NCBI GenBank assembly: GCA_003661265.1 | Contig: QMVU01000064.1 | Location: 1 to 6,655, forward strand | Direction: 5' to 3' | DNA from: Thermoproteota archaeon | Lineage (GTDB): Archaea; Korarchaeota; Korarchaeia; Korarchaeales; Korarchaeaceae | Length of the DNA: 6,655 bases | The notes under the pieces: generated by a model | What the model was told of the DNA's origin: nothing | The model's database searches: none | The model's input: only the letters and a program-made list of their open reading frames with translations | Program-made: the position numbers and the translations under genes | In this document: piece by piece, positions 1-4,936 of the stretch | How the letters are laid out: every line of letters begins with the position of its first letter | Position numbering within the stretch: the first letter of the stretch is position 1

Positions 1-1
1 C

Positions 2-232
2 ATCGAATATATGATGGGTCACAAGTTTAGCACGTACCACGACGCTCGGATGAAGGGAATAGAGTTCCTTAGGGGAGTATACGATTCAGCAAACCTTCGA
101 ATATTCCTCAAACCTAAGGCAACCCTTGAGGGCATATTGAAGGAGATAATAAGGGCAAGGGGAGAGGATCTTGCAAAGTACCTCAAGGAGCAGATAATGG
201 CTGGAAAGGCCATGCTCAACAGAAGAAGATAA
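2..232 (+). CDS. C-terminal fragment of probable archaeal tyrosine recombinase/integrase (5' end outside window)
   Basis: The reading frame is open from base 2 to the TAA at 230-232, so the visible 76 residues are best read as the tail of a longer gene. An ATG at 11 exists, but there is no visible room for its ribosome binding site. The tail begins IEYMMGHKFSTYHD and continues with a helix (KGIEFLRGVY), an F-L-K-P-K segment and a basic end (NRRR). From memory, the GH followed by a nearby Tyr, then an E-[FY]-L-R-x-x-Y helix and a 'xKEIIRA' helix, matches the C-terminal part of archaeal site-specific integrases, where GH and Tyr belong to the catalytic set. The Tyr lies only 5 residues after the His, closer than in XerC/D-like enzymes, so I cannot say it is the nucleophile. 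Tyr27, in the VYD of the following helix, is another candidate. The Arg-containing catalytic motifs would be upstream. A hypothetical protein of another family is the alternative. Confidence 0.5.
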   Translation: MEYMMGHKFSTYHDARMKGIEFLRGVYDSANLRIFLKPKATLEGILKEIIRARGEDLAKYLKEQIMAGKAMLNRRR

Positions 233-271
233 GACAGAGATATACGCTAGAGCAATATGGGAGATGCCATA

Positions 272-306
272 GAGAGAACAGATGGCTAACGCCTATCTAA
301 TCTCTC
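272..306 (+). other. Imperfect hairpin between integrase tail and peptidase promoter
   Basis: Arms GAGAGA (272-277) and TCTCTC (301-306) pair. After a 2x2 internal mismatch, AGAT (280-283) pairs with ATCT (295-298). After a single bulged T (294), GG (284-285) pairs with CC (292-293), leaving loop CTAACG. The pyrimidine-rich 3' flank is not a clean T-tract. It could be a 3'-end structure of the upstream transcript or a protein-binding palindrome just upstream of the TATA box at 321. Function is unknown. The rest of the 233-333 gap shows no other gene. Confidence 0.35.
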
Positions 307-318
307 CGCCTGCCAAAG

Positions 319-328
319 CGTTTAATAA
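319..328 (+). promoter_or_regulatory. TATA box for the secreted metallopeptidase gene
   Basis: The TTTAATAA core (321-328) follows purine-containing CAAAGCG, which could act as a BRE-like element. With usual archaeal spacing of about 25 bp, transcription would begin near 350. That is downstream of the ATG at 334 and a few bases before the ATG at 358, so the promoter helps decide the start codon and predicts a very short leader. Confidence 0.55.
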
Positions 329-357
329 CAGATATGTCATTTAAGCAAGGACAAGGT

Positions 358-1971
358 ATGAAAGGCCCTCTGCTCACATTATTCTTGATTTTGCTCGTTA
401 TAGGAAATATAGGAGAGGTTGAAGCCCAGGAGGAGGGGGGTGAGTTCACTTATCTCTTCACAGTACATGAAAACGGATGGATAGACATATTCGTCAATTT
501 TACATCAAAAGAGGCAGGGCATGCCTGGCTACTCGTACCGAAGTTCCACGAGTATGAAAGTAAGCTCGTTGGAATACTTAACAGCTCCATCCATAATTCT
601 ACCTACTATTTCTACTACAACTTTACATTTGATTTTGGTCCTAACGCATACTTAGAAATAAATTGGAGTTACAGGTTTGGCGCCCTAATAGTTGAGCCCA
701 AAGGTGTGTTCTTTTCAACAGCAATAGGATACTGTCCTGCTTATCATGCAAGAATAATCGTTAACCTGTCTGCCAACTATCAAATAGAGAACGTCTTCTT
801 GTCCACAGAAAAGGAGATTCAGGAGAATAAGTTCCGTCAAGAGATGGTGATCGATGATAGAAGAATCATCTTGTTCGATTCTGATGACTATAGAGGTCAT
901 CTAGTCAGGGTCTTAATTTCATTTGACGTTCCGGCTGCTGAGTTTGTTGAGATCTCTGAGGGCAGCCTTACAATTAAGTGTCCAAGCAGATACATTGACA
1001 TAGCAGAAAACATAACGTCAGCTTACAGGAAGTTTATTCAAAGGGTTATGGACATCACGAACCAGCCGGAAATGAACATAACCTTAGAACTCTTTGTCCC
1101 GGAGAACGTCGAAGAGTTGTATACGTTGGGATACACCCGACTAACTGAGAAGATTAAAGCAGAGGAGAGGTTCGAACCACAAAGAGTTTACATCAACATG
1201 ATAGTAATTCGAATGCCCGAGGGTACGTTGGAGGAAACCTTGCTTCACGAGATCTTCCATCAATACATGGGTCAGGCCGGTTTGTCAACCGAACTTCGTT
1301 GGGCTCATGAAGGTATGGCAAACTACTTGGCTATCAAGCTACTTGAGGAAGGAGGTGTGAAGCTAGGTCTAAATGAGATAGAGGAGGCGAAAGAGGTAGG
1401 AAAACAAATTGATGACTTCAGCTTTCTGCTTGAATGGCGCGGTGGTGGGCCCCCACCAGATCCAAGACCCTACTATACCGCCAGTCTTTACATAATCTGC
1501 TCATTGGGAGAGAGATACGGTGGAACAAGCTTGTTTGATAAGTTCTTCGAAATAGTTACGGAAGAGAGCGTGGAAGTAGATTCCATGGACCTCTTCGTCT
1601 TATATCTAAGTCAAGCAGCAGGAGAAGATCTAACCCCAATATTTAGAGAATGGGGCTTTGATATTAGACCCTCAATCGAGAGTAGAATACTGGCAGTGAA
1701 AACAAAAGTGGATAGTGGTAGCAGGTACAACCCATTTAACTGGATAGCTCGAGTACAGATAAGAAGGGCTAAGAGCCTATTTAAGGAGGGTAAAGTTAAT
1801 GAAGCCATGAAATACGTCGAGGATGCTGAGTTCTTACTCATGTTCGGTCCGATCTTCACAGCCGTCATCTTAGCCCTGGTCACAGGCGTAATTGCCAGTC
1901 AGCTTGTGAAGGGATTTGCTAAGAGGTCAATAGGAGCCCCATTGGAGACGGAAATTGAACAACTAGATTAA
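358..1971 (+). CDS. Secreted, membrane-anchored HEXXH metallopeptidase (gluzincin, M1/peptidase MA-like)
   Basis: Predicted 537-residue extracytoplasmic zinc protease. I chose ATG 358 over ATG 334 because it puts a compact signal peptide at the N terminus (MKGP, hydrophobic core 5-18, probable cleavage after VEA at 21-23) and lies downstream of the predicted transcription start. Residues 24-290 contain eight N-x-S/T sequons (N47, N75, N80, N88, N102, N136, N218, N240), which suits a glycosylated surface protein. The zinc motif HEIFH is at 297-301 (ligands H297 and H301, catalytic E298). WAHEGMANY supplies the likely third ligand E318, as in gluzincins, with 16 residues between motif and Glu where M1 enzymes usually have 18. 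A PYYTASLYI segment and a later IFREWGFDI segment also resemble the C-terminal half of M1/peptidase-MA domains. Residues 470-492 form a TPR-like helix pair, and about 493-517 is one transmembrane helix followed by K/R, so the catalytic domain should face outside. The substrate is unknown. Its 3' end converges on porB, with 8 bp between the stops. Confidence 0.85.
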   Translation: MKGPLLTLFLILLVIGNIGEVEAQEEGGEFTYLFTVHENGWIDIFVNFTSKEAGHAWLLVPKFHEYESKLVGILNSSIHNSTYYFYYNFTFDFGPNAYLEINWSYRFGALIVEPKGVFFSTAIGYCPAYHARIIVNLSANYQIENVFLSTEKEIQENKFRQEMVIDDRRIILFDSDDYRGHLVRVLISFDVPAAEFVEISEGSLTIKCPSRYIDIAENITSAYRKFIQRVMDITNQPEMNITLELFVPENVEELYTLGYTRLTEKIKAEERFEPQRVYINMIVIRMPEGTLEETLLHEIFHQYMGQAGLSTELRWAHEGMANYLAIKLLEEGGVKLGLNEIEEAKEVGKQIDDFSFLLEWRGGGPPPDPRPYYTASLYIICSLGERYGGTSLFDKFFEIVTEESVEVDSMDLFVLYLSQAAGEDLTPIFREWGFDIRPSIESRILAVKTKVDSGSRYNPFNWIARVQIRRAKSLFKEGKVNEAMKYVEDAEFLLMFGPIFTAVILALVTGVIASQLVKGFAKRSIGAPLETEIEQLD

Positions 1972-1979
1972 TTGATGAA

Positions 1980-2873
1980 TTAGAAGAAAATTTTACCGAT
2001 AGCCTCCAACTTTTGTAATATTTCCCATTGCTCATCCACCATCCCCCTTATTTTCTCTATGTCCTCGGGAGTCAAGTTCCTGAATCTCCCTTGAAGTTTC
2101 AGGTATTCCTCAACTGGAATTCTCCTTGGTTTTAATGTCAAACGAAGTTTTCCTTTCTCTATCTCATATAGAGGCCATACATAGGAATCTACGGCTAATT
2201 TTCCTATTTTTACAGTTTTTTCCATCGGAAACCTCCATCCTGGTGGGCACGGTGTAAGTATATGTATGTATTTGGGACCTTCTATCCTCTTGGCCTTCTT
2301 GACCTTGTTGGCCAAGTCTAGGGGGTAGCCTATACTGGCTGTAGCAACATAAGGAGCTCCGTGCGACGCCACGATAAATGGCATATTCTTCTTAATGCCT
2401 ATCTTTCCCTTAGGAGTGGTTGTCGTCCATGCGCCAAAGGGAGTAGAGCCGGATTTCTGGATACCAGTGTTCATATATGCTTCGTTGTCGTAGCAAATGT
2501 AAATCAAGTTATGATTCCTTTCAAAAGCTCCTGAAAGAGCTTGTATCCCTATATCTACGGTTCCTCCATCACCAGCCCATACGACCACTTGTATGTCTTC
2601 TCTTCCTAACGCCTTTAATCCCTCCACGGCACCAGATGCTGCTGCAGCAGCAGCCATGAAGGCCACATTGTATACTGGAACATTAAAAGCGCTCTTTGGG
2701 TAGGGAGCTTGGATGACGCTCGTGCAACAGGCAGGTATGAAGTATATAGTGTTTTTCCCCAGGACTTTCGAGACTATTCTAAAAGCTATTGCTAGCCCAC
2801 ATCCTGGGCATGCTGCGGAGCCAGGTAAGAGATATTTACCCGCCTTTCTGAGATCGGTTATCTTTACTACCAT
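1980..2873 (-). CDS. porB: Pyruvate (2-oxoacid):ferredoxin oxidoreductase, beta subunit
   Basis: Cytoplasmic 297-residue thiamine-diphosphate subunit of the enzyme that oxidatively decarboxylates pyruvate (or a related 2-oxoacid) with CoA to acyl-CoA, CO2 and reduced ferredoxin. The TPP/Mg signature is clear: GDGGTVDIG at 101-109 and, about 21 residues later, DNEAYMNTG (129-137) with N130. Four cysteines fit the proximal [4Fe-4S] cluster of this family: C22 and C25 in CPGCG, C49 or C50 in PACC, and C209 in TPCPPGW. Length matches archaeal PorB (about 300). It is the last gene of the operon and its ATG lies inside the end of porA (7-nt overlap ATGGTAG), so translation is probably coupled. A GGAGG ribosome binding site sits 8 nt upstream. 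2-ketoisovalerate or another 2-oxoacid as substrate cannot be excluded. Confidence 0.95.
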   Translation of the reverse strand: MVVKITDLRKAGKYLLPGSAACPGCGLAIAFRIVSKVLGKNTIYFIPACCTSVIQAPYPKSAFNVPVYNVAFMAAAAAASGAVEGLKALGREDIQVVVWAGDGGTVDIGIQALSGAFERNHNLIYICYDNEAYMNTGIQKSGSTPFGAWTTTTPKGKIGIKKNMPFIVASHGAPYVATASIGYPLDLANKVKKAKRIEGPKYIHILTPCPPGWRFPMEKTVKIGKLAVDSYVWPLYEIEKGKLRLTLKPRRIPVEEYLKLQGRFRNLTPEDIEKIRGMVDEQWEILQKLEAIGKIFF

Positions 2874-4099
2874 TTTTCAAACCTCCTCATTTTATACCAC
2901 AAAATCAGCGGCGTCTTTCCTTCCTCTATCAAGGAAATCCCCCTTGAAACCATGTTCTCGATGTCAGCGTAGGTTATATCGCGACCACCTAGCCCAGTTA
3001 CATAAGCTACAACGGGCGTATCTATATTGAAGGAGTGCAGGACCGCTCTAACGTCCTCAGATATTGGTCCAGAGAGCCCAAAGGAGATGCTTCTATCTAG
3101 GACTATTGCCCCCTTTCTTCCTTTTAGCTCTCTTATGATGGTATTTGAGGGAAAAGGACGGTACAATCTTATTTTTAGGAGTCCTACTTTCTTTCCGTTT
3201 TTCCTCATCTCATCTACCGCGACTTCTGCTTCAGAGGCTATTGTTCCAGCAGTAATAATAAGATACTCTGCGTCCTCTGCCCCATATTCCTCGATAGCTC
3301 CTCCATGTTTTAGGTCAAAGAGTTCTCCGTACTCCTTGCTGTACTTTTCAAATAGTTCAAGGGCTTTTTCCATGGATCTATGTATGGACCACCTCATCTC
3401 TTGATAAGGTTGGTTCGGGAGCACCAATGCACCAAAGGAGATGGGATTGGATGGATCCAACTTCCAATGGGGTGGATCATAAGGAGGCAGAAATTCGTCG
3501 ATCTTATCCTGGGGAGGGAGGTAAACTGGCATATAAGTATGGCTTAACACAAATCCGTCAAGACAGACCATAAATGGAAGGAGAACTTCTGGATGCTCAG
3601 CAACTTTATAGAGGGTTATTACAGTATCTAAAGCCTCTTGATTTGATGAGACAAACGAAATTATCCAGCCAGTATCCCTTTGAGAGATTGCATCCTGATG
3701 ATCTGCGTGTATGTTCCAGGGAGGACCTACGGCTCTATTTACCACTGCCATGCCGACTGGTGTTCTAGAGCCAGCAGCCCAATGAAGCATTTCATGCATT
3801 AAAAGTAATCCTTGACTTGCCGTTGCAGTAAAAACCCTCGCACCAACGGCAGAAGCTCCTATGGCAGCCGCCATTGCACTGTGTTCGCTCTCAACCCTTA
3901 TCATCCTAGCATTCATCTCTCCAGAAGCTATTAGCTCGGAAATAAGCTCTACTATAGTCGTTTGAGGAGTTATAGGATAAGCAGGAACTACCTGGACCCT
4001 AGCTAGTTTTGCAGCGTAGGATACTGCATGATTTCCCGTTAGTATCTTCCACTCACCAGCTTCTCTGGTTTTTTCATCCTTTCTGGTGATCACCTTCAT
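2867..4099 (-). CDS. porA: Pyruvate (2-oxoacid):ferredoxin oxidoreductase, alpha subunit
   Basis: 410-residue alpha subunit that, with beta, forms the TPP and substrate site. Seen in sequence: AYPITPQTT at 40-48, VESEHSA at 69-75, TATASQGLLLMHEMLHWAAG at 91-110, NRAVGPPWNIHADHQD at 121-136, SQRDTGW at 139-145 and GLGGRD near the C terminus. By family analogy with the Desulfovibrio enzyme, T44 and R122 would contact pyruvate, and E72 would activate the TPP aminopyrimidine; these assignments are inferred. The YPITPQT form and overall pattern look more like PorA than VorA, but this is a judgement from memory. It starts in a 4-nt ATGA overlap with porD and is preceded by a very strong AAGGAGGAGG ribosome binding site. 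Domains I (pyrimidine-binding) and II appear complete, with no frameshift. Confidence 0.95.
   Translation of the reverse strand: MKVITRKDEKTREAGEWKILTGNHAVSYAAKLARVQVVPAYPITPQTTIVELISELIASGEMNARMIRVESEHSAMAAAIGASAVGARVFTATASQGLLLMHEMLHWAAGSRTPVGMAVVNRAVGPPWNIHADHQDAISQRDTGWIISFVSSNQEALDTVITLYKVAEHPEVLLPFMVCLDGFVLSHTYMPVYLPPQDKIDEFLPPYDPPHWKLDPSNPISFGALVLPNQPYQEMRWSIHRSMEKALELFEKYSKEYGELFDLKHGGAIEEYGAEDAEYLIITAGTIASEAEVAVDEMRKNGKKVGLLKIRLYRPFPSNTIIRELKGRKGAIVLDRSISFGLSGPISEDVRAVLHSFNIDTPVVAYVTGLGGRDITYADIENMVSRGISLIEEGKTPLILWYKMRRFEKW
2882..2886 (-). promoter_or_regulatory. Shine-Dalgarno of porB inside porA
   Basis: GGAGG on the minus strand lies 8 nt before the porB ATG and within the last codons of porA. 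It supports the chosen start and internal re-initiation. Confidence 0.7.
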
Positions 4100-4386
4100 C
4101 CCTCCTCCTTAACAAGAGAAATAGCTCCTGTGGGGCAGTTATCTGAGCAGACACCGCAGCCCTTACAATACGTGTAATCTATCTCCGGATATCCATCCTT
4201 TCCCTCTTCAATGGATTCTTCAGGACAGACAAGCCAGCATATGAAGCATTTCTTACATTTATTCGTGTTTATAATGGGTTTGAAAACCCTCCACAAACCA
4301 GTTCTTCCTGCAGACCCCTCTGAAGGATGAGAGATTGGAACAATGACAGGAACCTTTTCTTGCGTCACGTCTGCCAGCGTAAACAC
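4096..4386 (-). CDS. porD: Pyruvate (2-oxoacid):ferredoxin oxidoreductase, delta subunit (2x[4Fe-4S] ferredoxin)
   Basis: 96-residue ferredoxin-like subunit that carries electrons from the TPP-proximal cluster to external ferredoxin. Two complete cluster motifs C-x2-C-x2-C-x3-C-P are present: C44, C47, C50, C54 and C74, C77, C80, C84. The roughly 40-residue N-terminal extension with GxxxRTGLWRVFKP just before the clusters is typical of PorD/VorD subunits and separates it from a free ferredoxin. The start is GTG at 4384-4386. A GGAG at 4398-4401 lies 10 nt upstream but close to or above the predicted transcription start, so a nearly leaderless mRNA is possible; an in-frame GTG at 4366-4368 is the alternative. 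It is the first gene of porDAB. No gamma subunit gene adjoins it. Confidence 0.93.
   Translation of the reverse strand: MFTLADVTQEKVPVIVPISHPSEGSAGRTGLWRVFKPIINTNKCKKCFICWLVCPEESIEEGKDGYPEIDYTYCKGCGVCSDNCPTGAISLVKEEG
4101..4110 (-). promoter_or_regulatory. Shine-Dalgarno of porA inside porD
   Basis: AAGGAGGAGG on the minus strand ends one base before the porA ATG. Within this run GGAGG can be read in two registers, giving spacings of about 1 and 4 nt, both tighter than usual. It overlaps the last codons of porD (KEEG). Confidence 0.6.
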
Positions 4387-4410
4387 CCGAGTACTTACTC
4401 CAAAGAAAGC

Positions 4411-4423
4411 AATTAATATTTTT
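4411..4423 (-). promoter_or_regulatory. TATA box of the porDAB operon
   Basis: The minus strand reads AAAAATATTAATT about 31 nt upstream of the porD GTG. The predicted transcription start is near 4391, which leaves a leader of only a few nucleotides. It is just downstream (in the minus direction) of the terminator-like T-tract of the previous gene, which supports a separate transcript. Confidence 0.6.
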
Positions 4424-4433
4424 GACTGATCTT

Positions 4434-4469
4434 ACAAAAACAAAAAGAGAGAAGAGGAGCGAGGGCTCC
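4434..4469 (-). terminator. Terminator of the 78-residue protein gene: hairpin plus T5GT5
   Basis: On the minus strand a perfect 5-bp stem GGAGC/GCTCC (arms 4465-4469 and 4456-4460, 4-nt loop) is followed by pyrimidine-rich sequence and TTTTTGTTTTTG at 4434-4445. The T-rich tract alone would suffice for archaeal termination. It lies between the stop at 4487 and the porDAB TATA box at 4423, so it separates two transcripts. Confidence 0.6.
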
Positions 4470-4486
4470 AGCGCGGAGTTGTGTTC

Positions 4487-4723
4487 TTATTCACCTCTTC
4501 TAACGGGCTTAGGTTCCTCCCTGACGATGATCGTTCTATCATCGAAAGTCAGTTCGAGTACCTCTTCAGAGAGGGTACCCGGCTTTACTGCAACTTCTAT
4601 GGGGTCTTCATCCCTCATTGGGTAGAATATACGCCATACAGCTGCTTTAAGGCCTGGATTTCGCTCCTCTAGAAATTCTAGAATCCTATCTGTCATAGGA
4701 ACCCCAACACGACCGGCTGACAT
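4487..4723 (-). CDS. Uncharacterised 78-residue protein
   Basis: I do not recognise this protein. The start is well supported: ATG at 4721-4723 with GAGGTG (4731-4736) 7 nt upstream, better than the internal Met at residue 10. The N-terminal half looks helical (DRILEFLEERNPGLKAAVWRI). The C-terminal half has alternating hydrophobic residues that suggest beta strands (IEVAVKP, LELTFDD, RTIIVREE), and the tail is charged (KPVRRGE). It has no cysteines, no signal peptide and no membrane segment, so it should be soluble and cytoplasmic. It has its own promoter and terminator and sits upstream of porDAB on the same strand, but this gives no functional proof. It is far too small, and lacks the pattern, to be the missing gamma subunit (usually about 180 residues). 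Competing plus-strand frames here lack a good ribosome binding site. Confidence 0.75.
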   Translation of the reverse strand: MSAGRVGVPMTDRILEFLEERNPGLKAAVWRIFYPMRDEDPIEVAVKPGTLSEEVLELTFDDRTIIVREEPKPVRRGE

Positions 4724-4730
4724 AACGTTT

Positions 4731-4736
4731 CACCTC
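4731..4736 (-). promoter_or_regulatory. Shine-Dalgarno of the 78-residue protein gene
   Basis: GAGGTG(A) on the minus strand, 7 nt from the ATG, fixes the start. It is part of a 10-mer, CGAGGTGAAA, that occurs again at 4766-4775. Confidence 0.75.
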
Positions 4737-4741
4737 GTTTT

Positions 4742-4764
4742 ATGGGCTAAGGTTTGGAGCCCAT
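4742..4764 (-). other. Perfect 7-bp inverted repeat in the leader/transcription-start region of the 78-residue protein gene
   Basis: ATGGGCT (4742-4748) and AGCCCAT (4758-4764) pair around a 9-nt centre. Its position, about 20-40 bp downstream of the TATA box, overlaps the predicted transcription start. It could therefore be a DNA operator, or a 5'-end RNA hairpin if transcription starts further upstream. Confidence 0.45.
4747..4764 (-). other. Five-codon mini-ORF (MGSKP-stop) with its own Shine-Dalgarno-like sequence
   Basis: On the minus strand GAGGTG (4769-4774) is followed 4 nt later by ATG GGC TCC AAA CCT TAG. The same 10-mer CGAGGTGAAA precedes both this ATG and the start of the 78-residue gene. 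It would be a leader peptide only if the transcript begins upstream of about 4775, which the best TATA box does not favour. It may simply be chance. Confidence 0.2.
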
Positions 4765-4779
4765 TTTTCACCTCGGAAA

Positions 4780-4790
4780 GTAATTTAAAA
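4780..4790 (-). promoter_or_regulatory. TATA box (TTTTAAATTA) of the 78-residue protein gene; near-palindromic
   Basis: The minus strand reads TTTTAAATTA about 60 bp upstream of the ATG, predicting a start near 4760 and a leader of about 35 nt that contains the GAGGTG site. Because the TTTAAA core is symmetric, the same element could also direct plus-strand transcription starting near 4811. Confidence 0.5.
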
Positions 4791-4797
4791 CTTTACC

Positions 4798-4856
4798 ACT
4801 GGGAGGGGTATCCAGTCCGAATAAGGGAGAGGTCGCTAGGAGCCCTATTCTTTTCT
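4798..4856 (+). ncRNA. Candidate structured small RNA or 5' leader: two hairpins ending in TTTTCT
   Basis: In an otherwise AT-rich intergenic region, 4799-4846 is about 60% G+C by my count. Hairpin 1 pairs ACTGG (4798-4802) with CCAGT (4812-4816). Hairpin 2 pairs GAATA-A-GGG (4819-4827) with CCCTATTC (4843-4850), giving eight base pairs with one bulged A, and is followed directly by TTTTCT (4851-4856), a terminator-like arrangement. The symmetric TATA element at 4781-4790 could drive it on the plus strand. No plus-strand gene lies upstream to need a terminator, so it may be a free-standing small RNA or an attenuator-like leader for the ureohydrolase gene. I do not recognise a known RNA family. 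Confidence 0.3.
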
Positions 4857-4880
4857 AATCTCAAGAGAAGTGTAGGATAC

Positions 4881-4890
4881 TTAAAATATA
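4881..4890 (+). promoter_or_regulatory. TATA box of the ureohydrolase gene
   Basis: TTAAAATATA lies about 50 bp upstream of the ATG at 4937 and predicts a start near 4911. The short leader would contain AAGGTGA (4921-4927), a ribosome binding site 9 nt before the ATG. Confidence 0.6.
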
Positions 4891-4936
4891 GGAATTTTGA
4901 ATAACTTCAAAGGCGTTTTAAAGGTGAATAGAGGAT

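Noticed and set aside
334..357. Upstream in-frame ATG giving an eight-residue extension (MSFKQGQG) to the peptidase
   Set aside because: It lies above the predicted transcription start and would bury the signal peptide behind a polar extension; ATG 358 gives a standard signal peptide.
1441..1460. GC-rich near-palindrome GGTGGGCCCCCACC
   Set aside because: It falls in codons for a Gly-Gly-Gly-Pro-Pro-Pro stretch of the peptidase; codon composition explains it.
2635..2656. CTGCTGCAGCAG palindrome/triplet repeat
   Set aside because: It encodes the run of alanines (residues 74-79) in PorB; a coding effect rather than a regulatory repeat.
3027..3404. Long plus-strand open frames opposite porA and porB (also 2477-2659, 2713-3030, 3574-3768)
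   Set aside because: They lie antisense to strongly conserved enzyme subunits, have no domain pattern and are shadow frames.
4422..4672. Plus-strand frames opposite the 78-residue gene
   Set aside because: They run through the opposite-strand terminator and the 78-residue gene, whose ribosome binding site and promoter are much better; the proteins look like low-complexity shadows.
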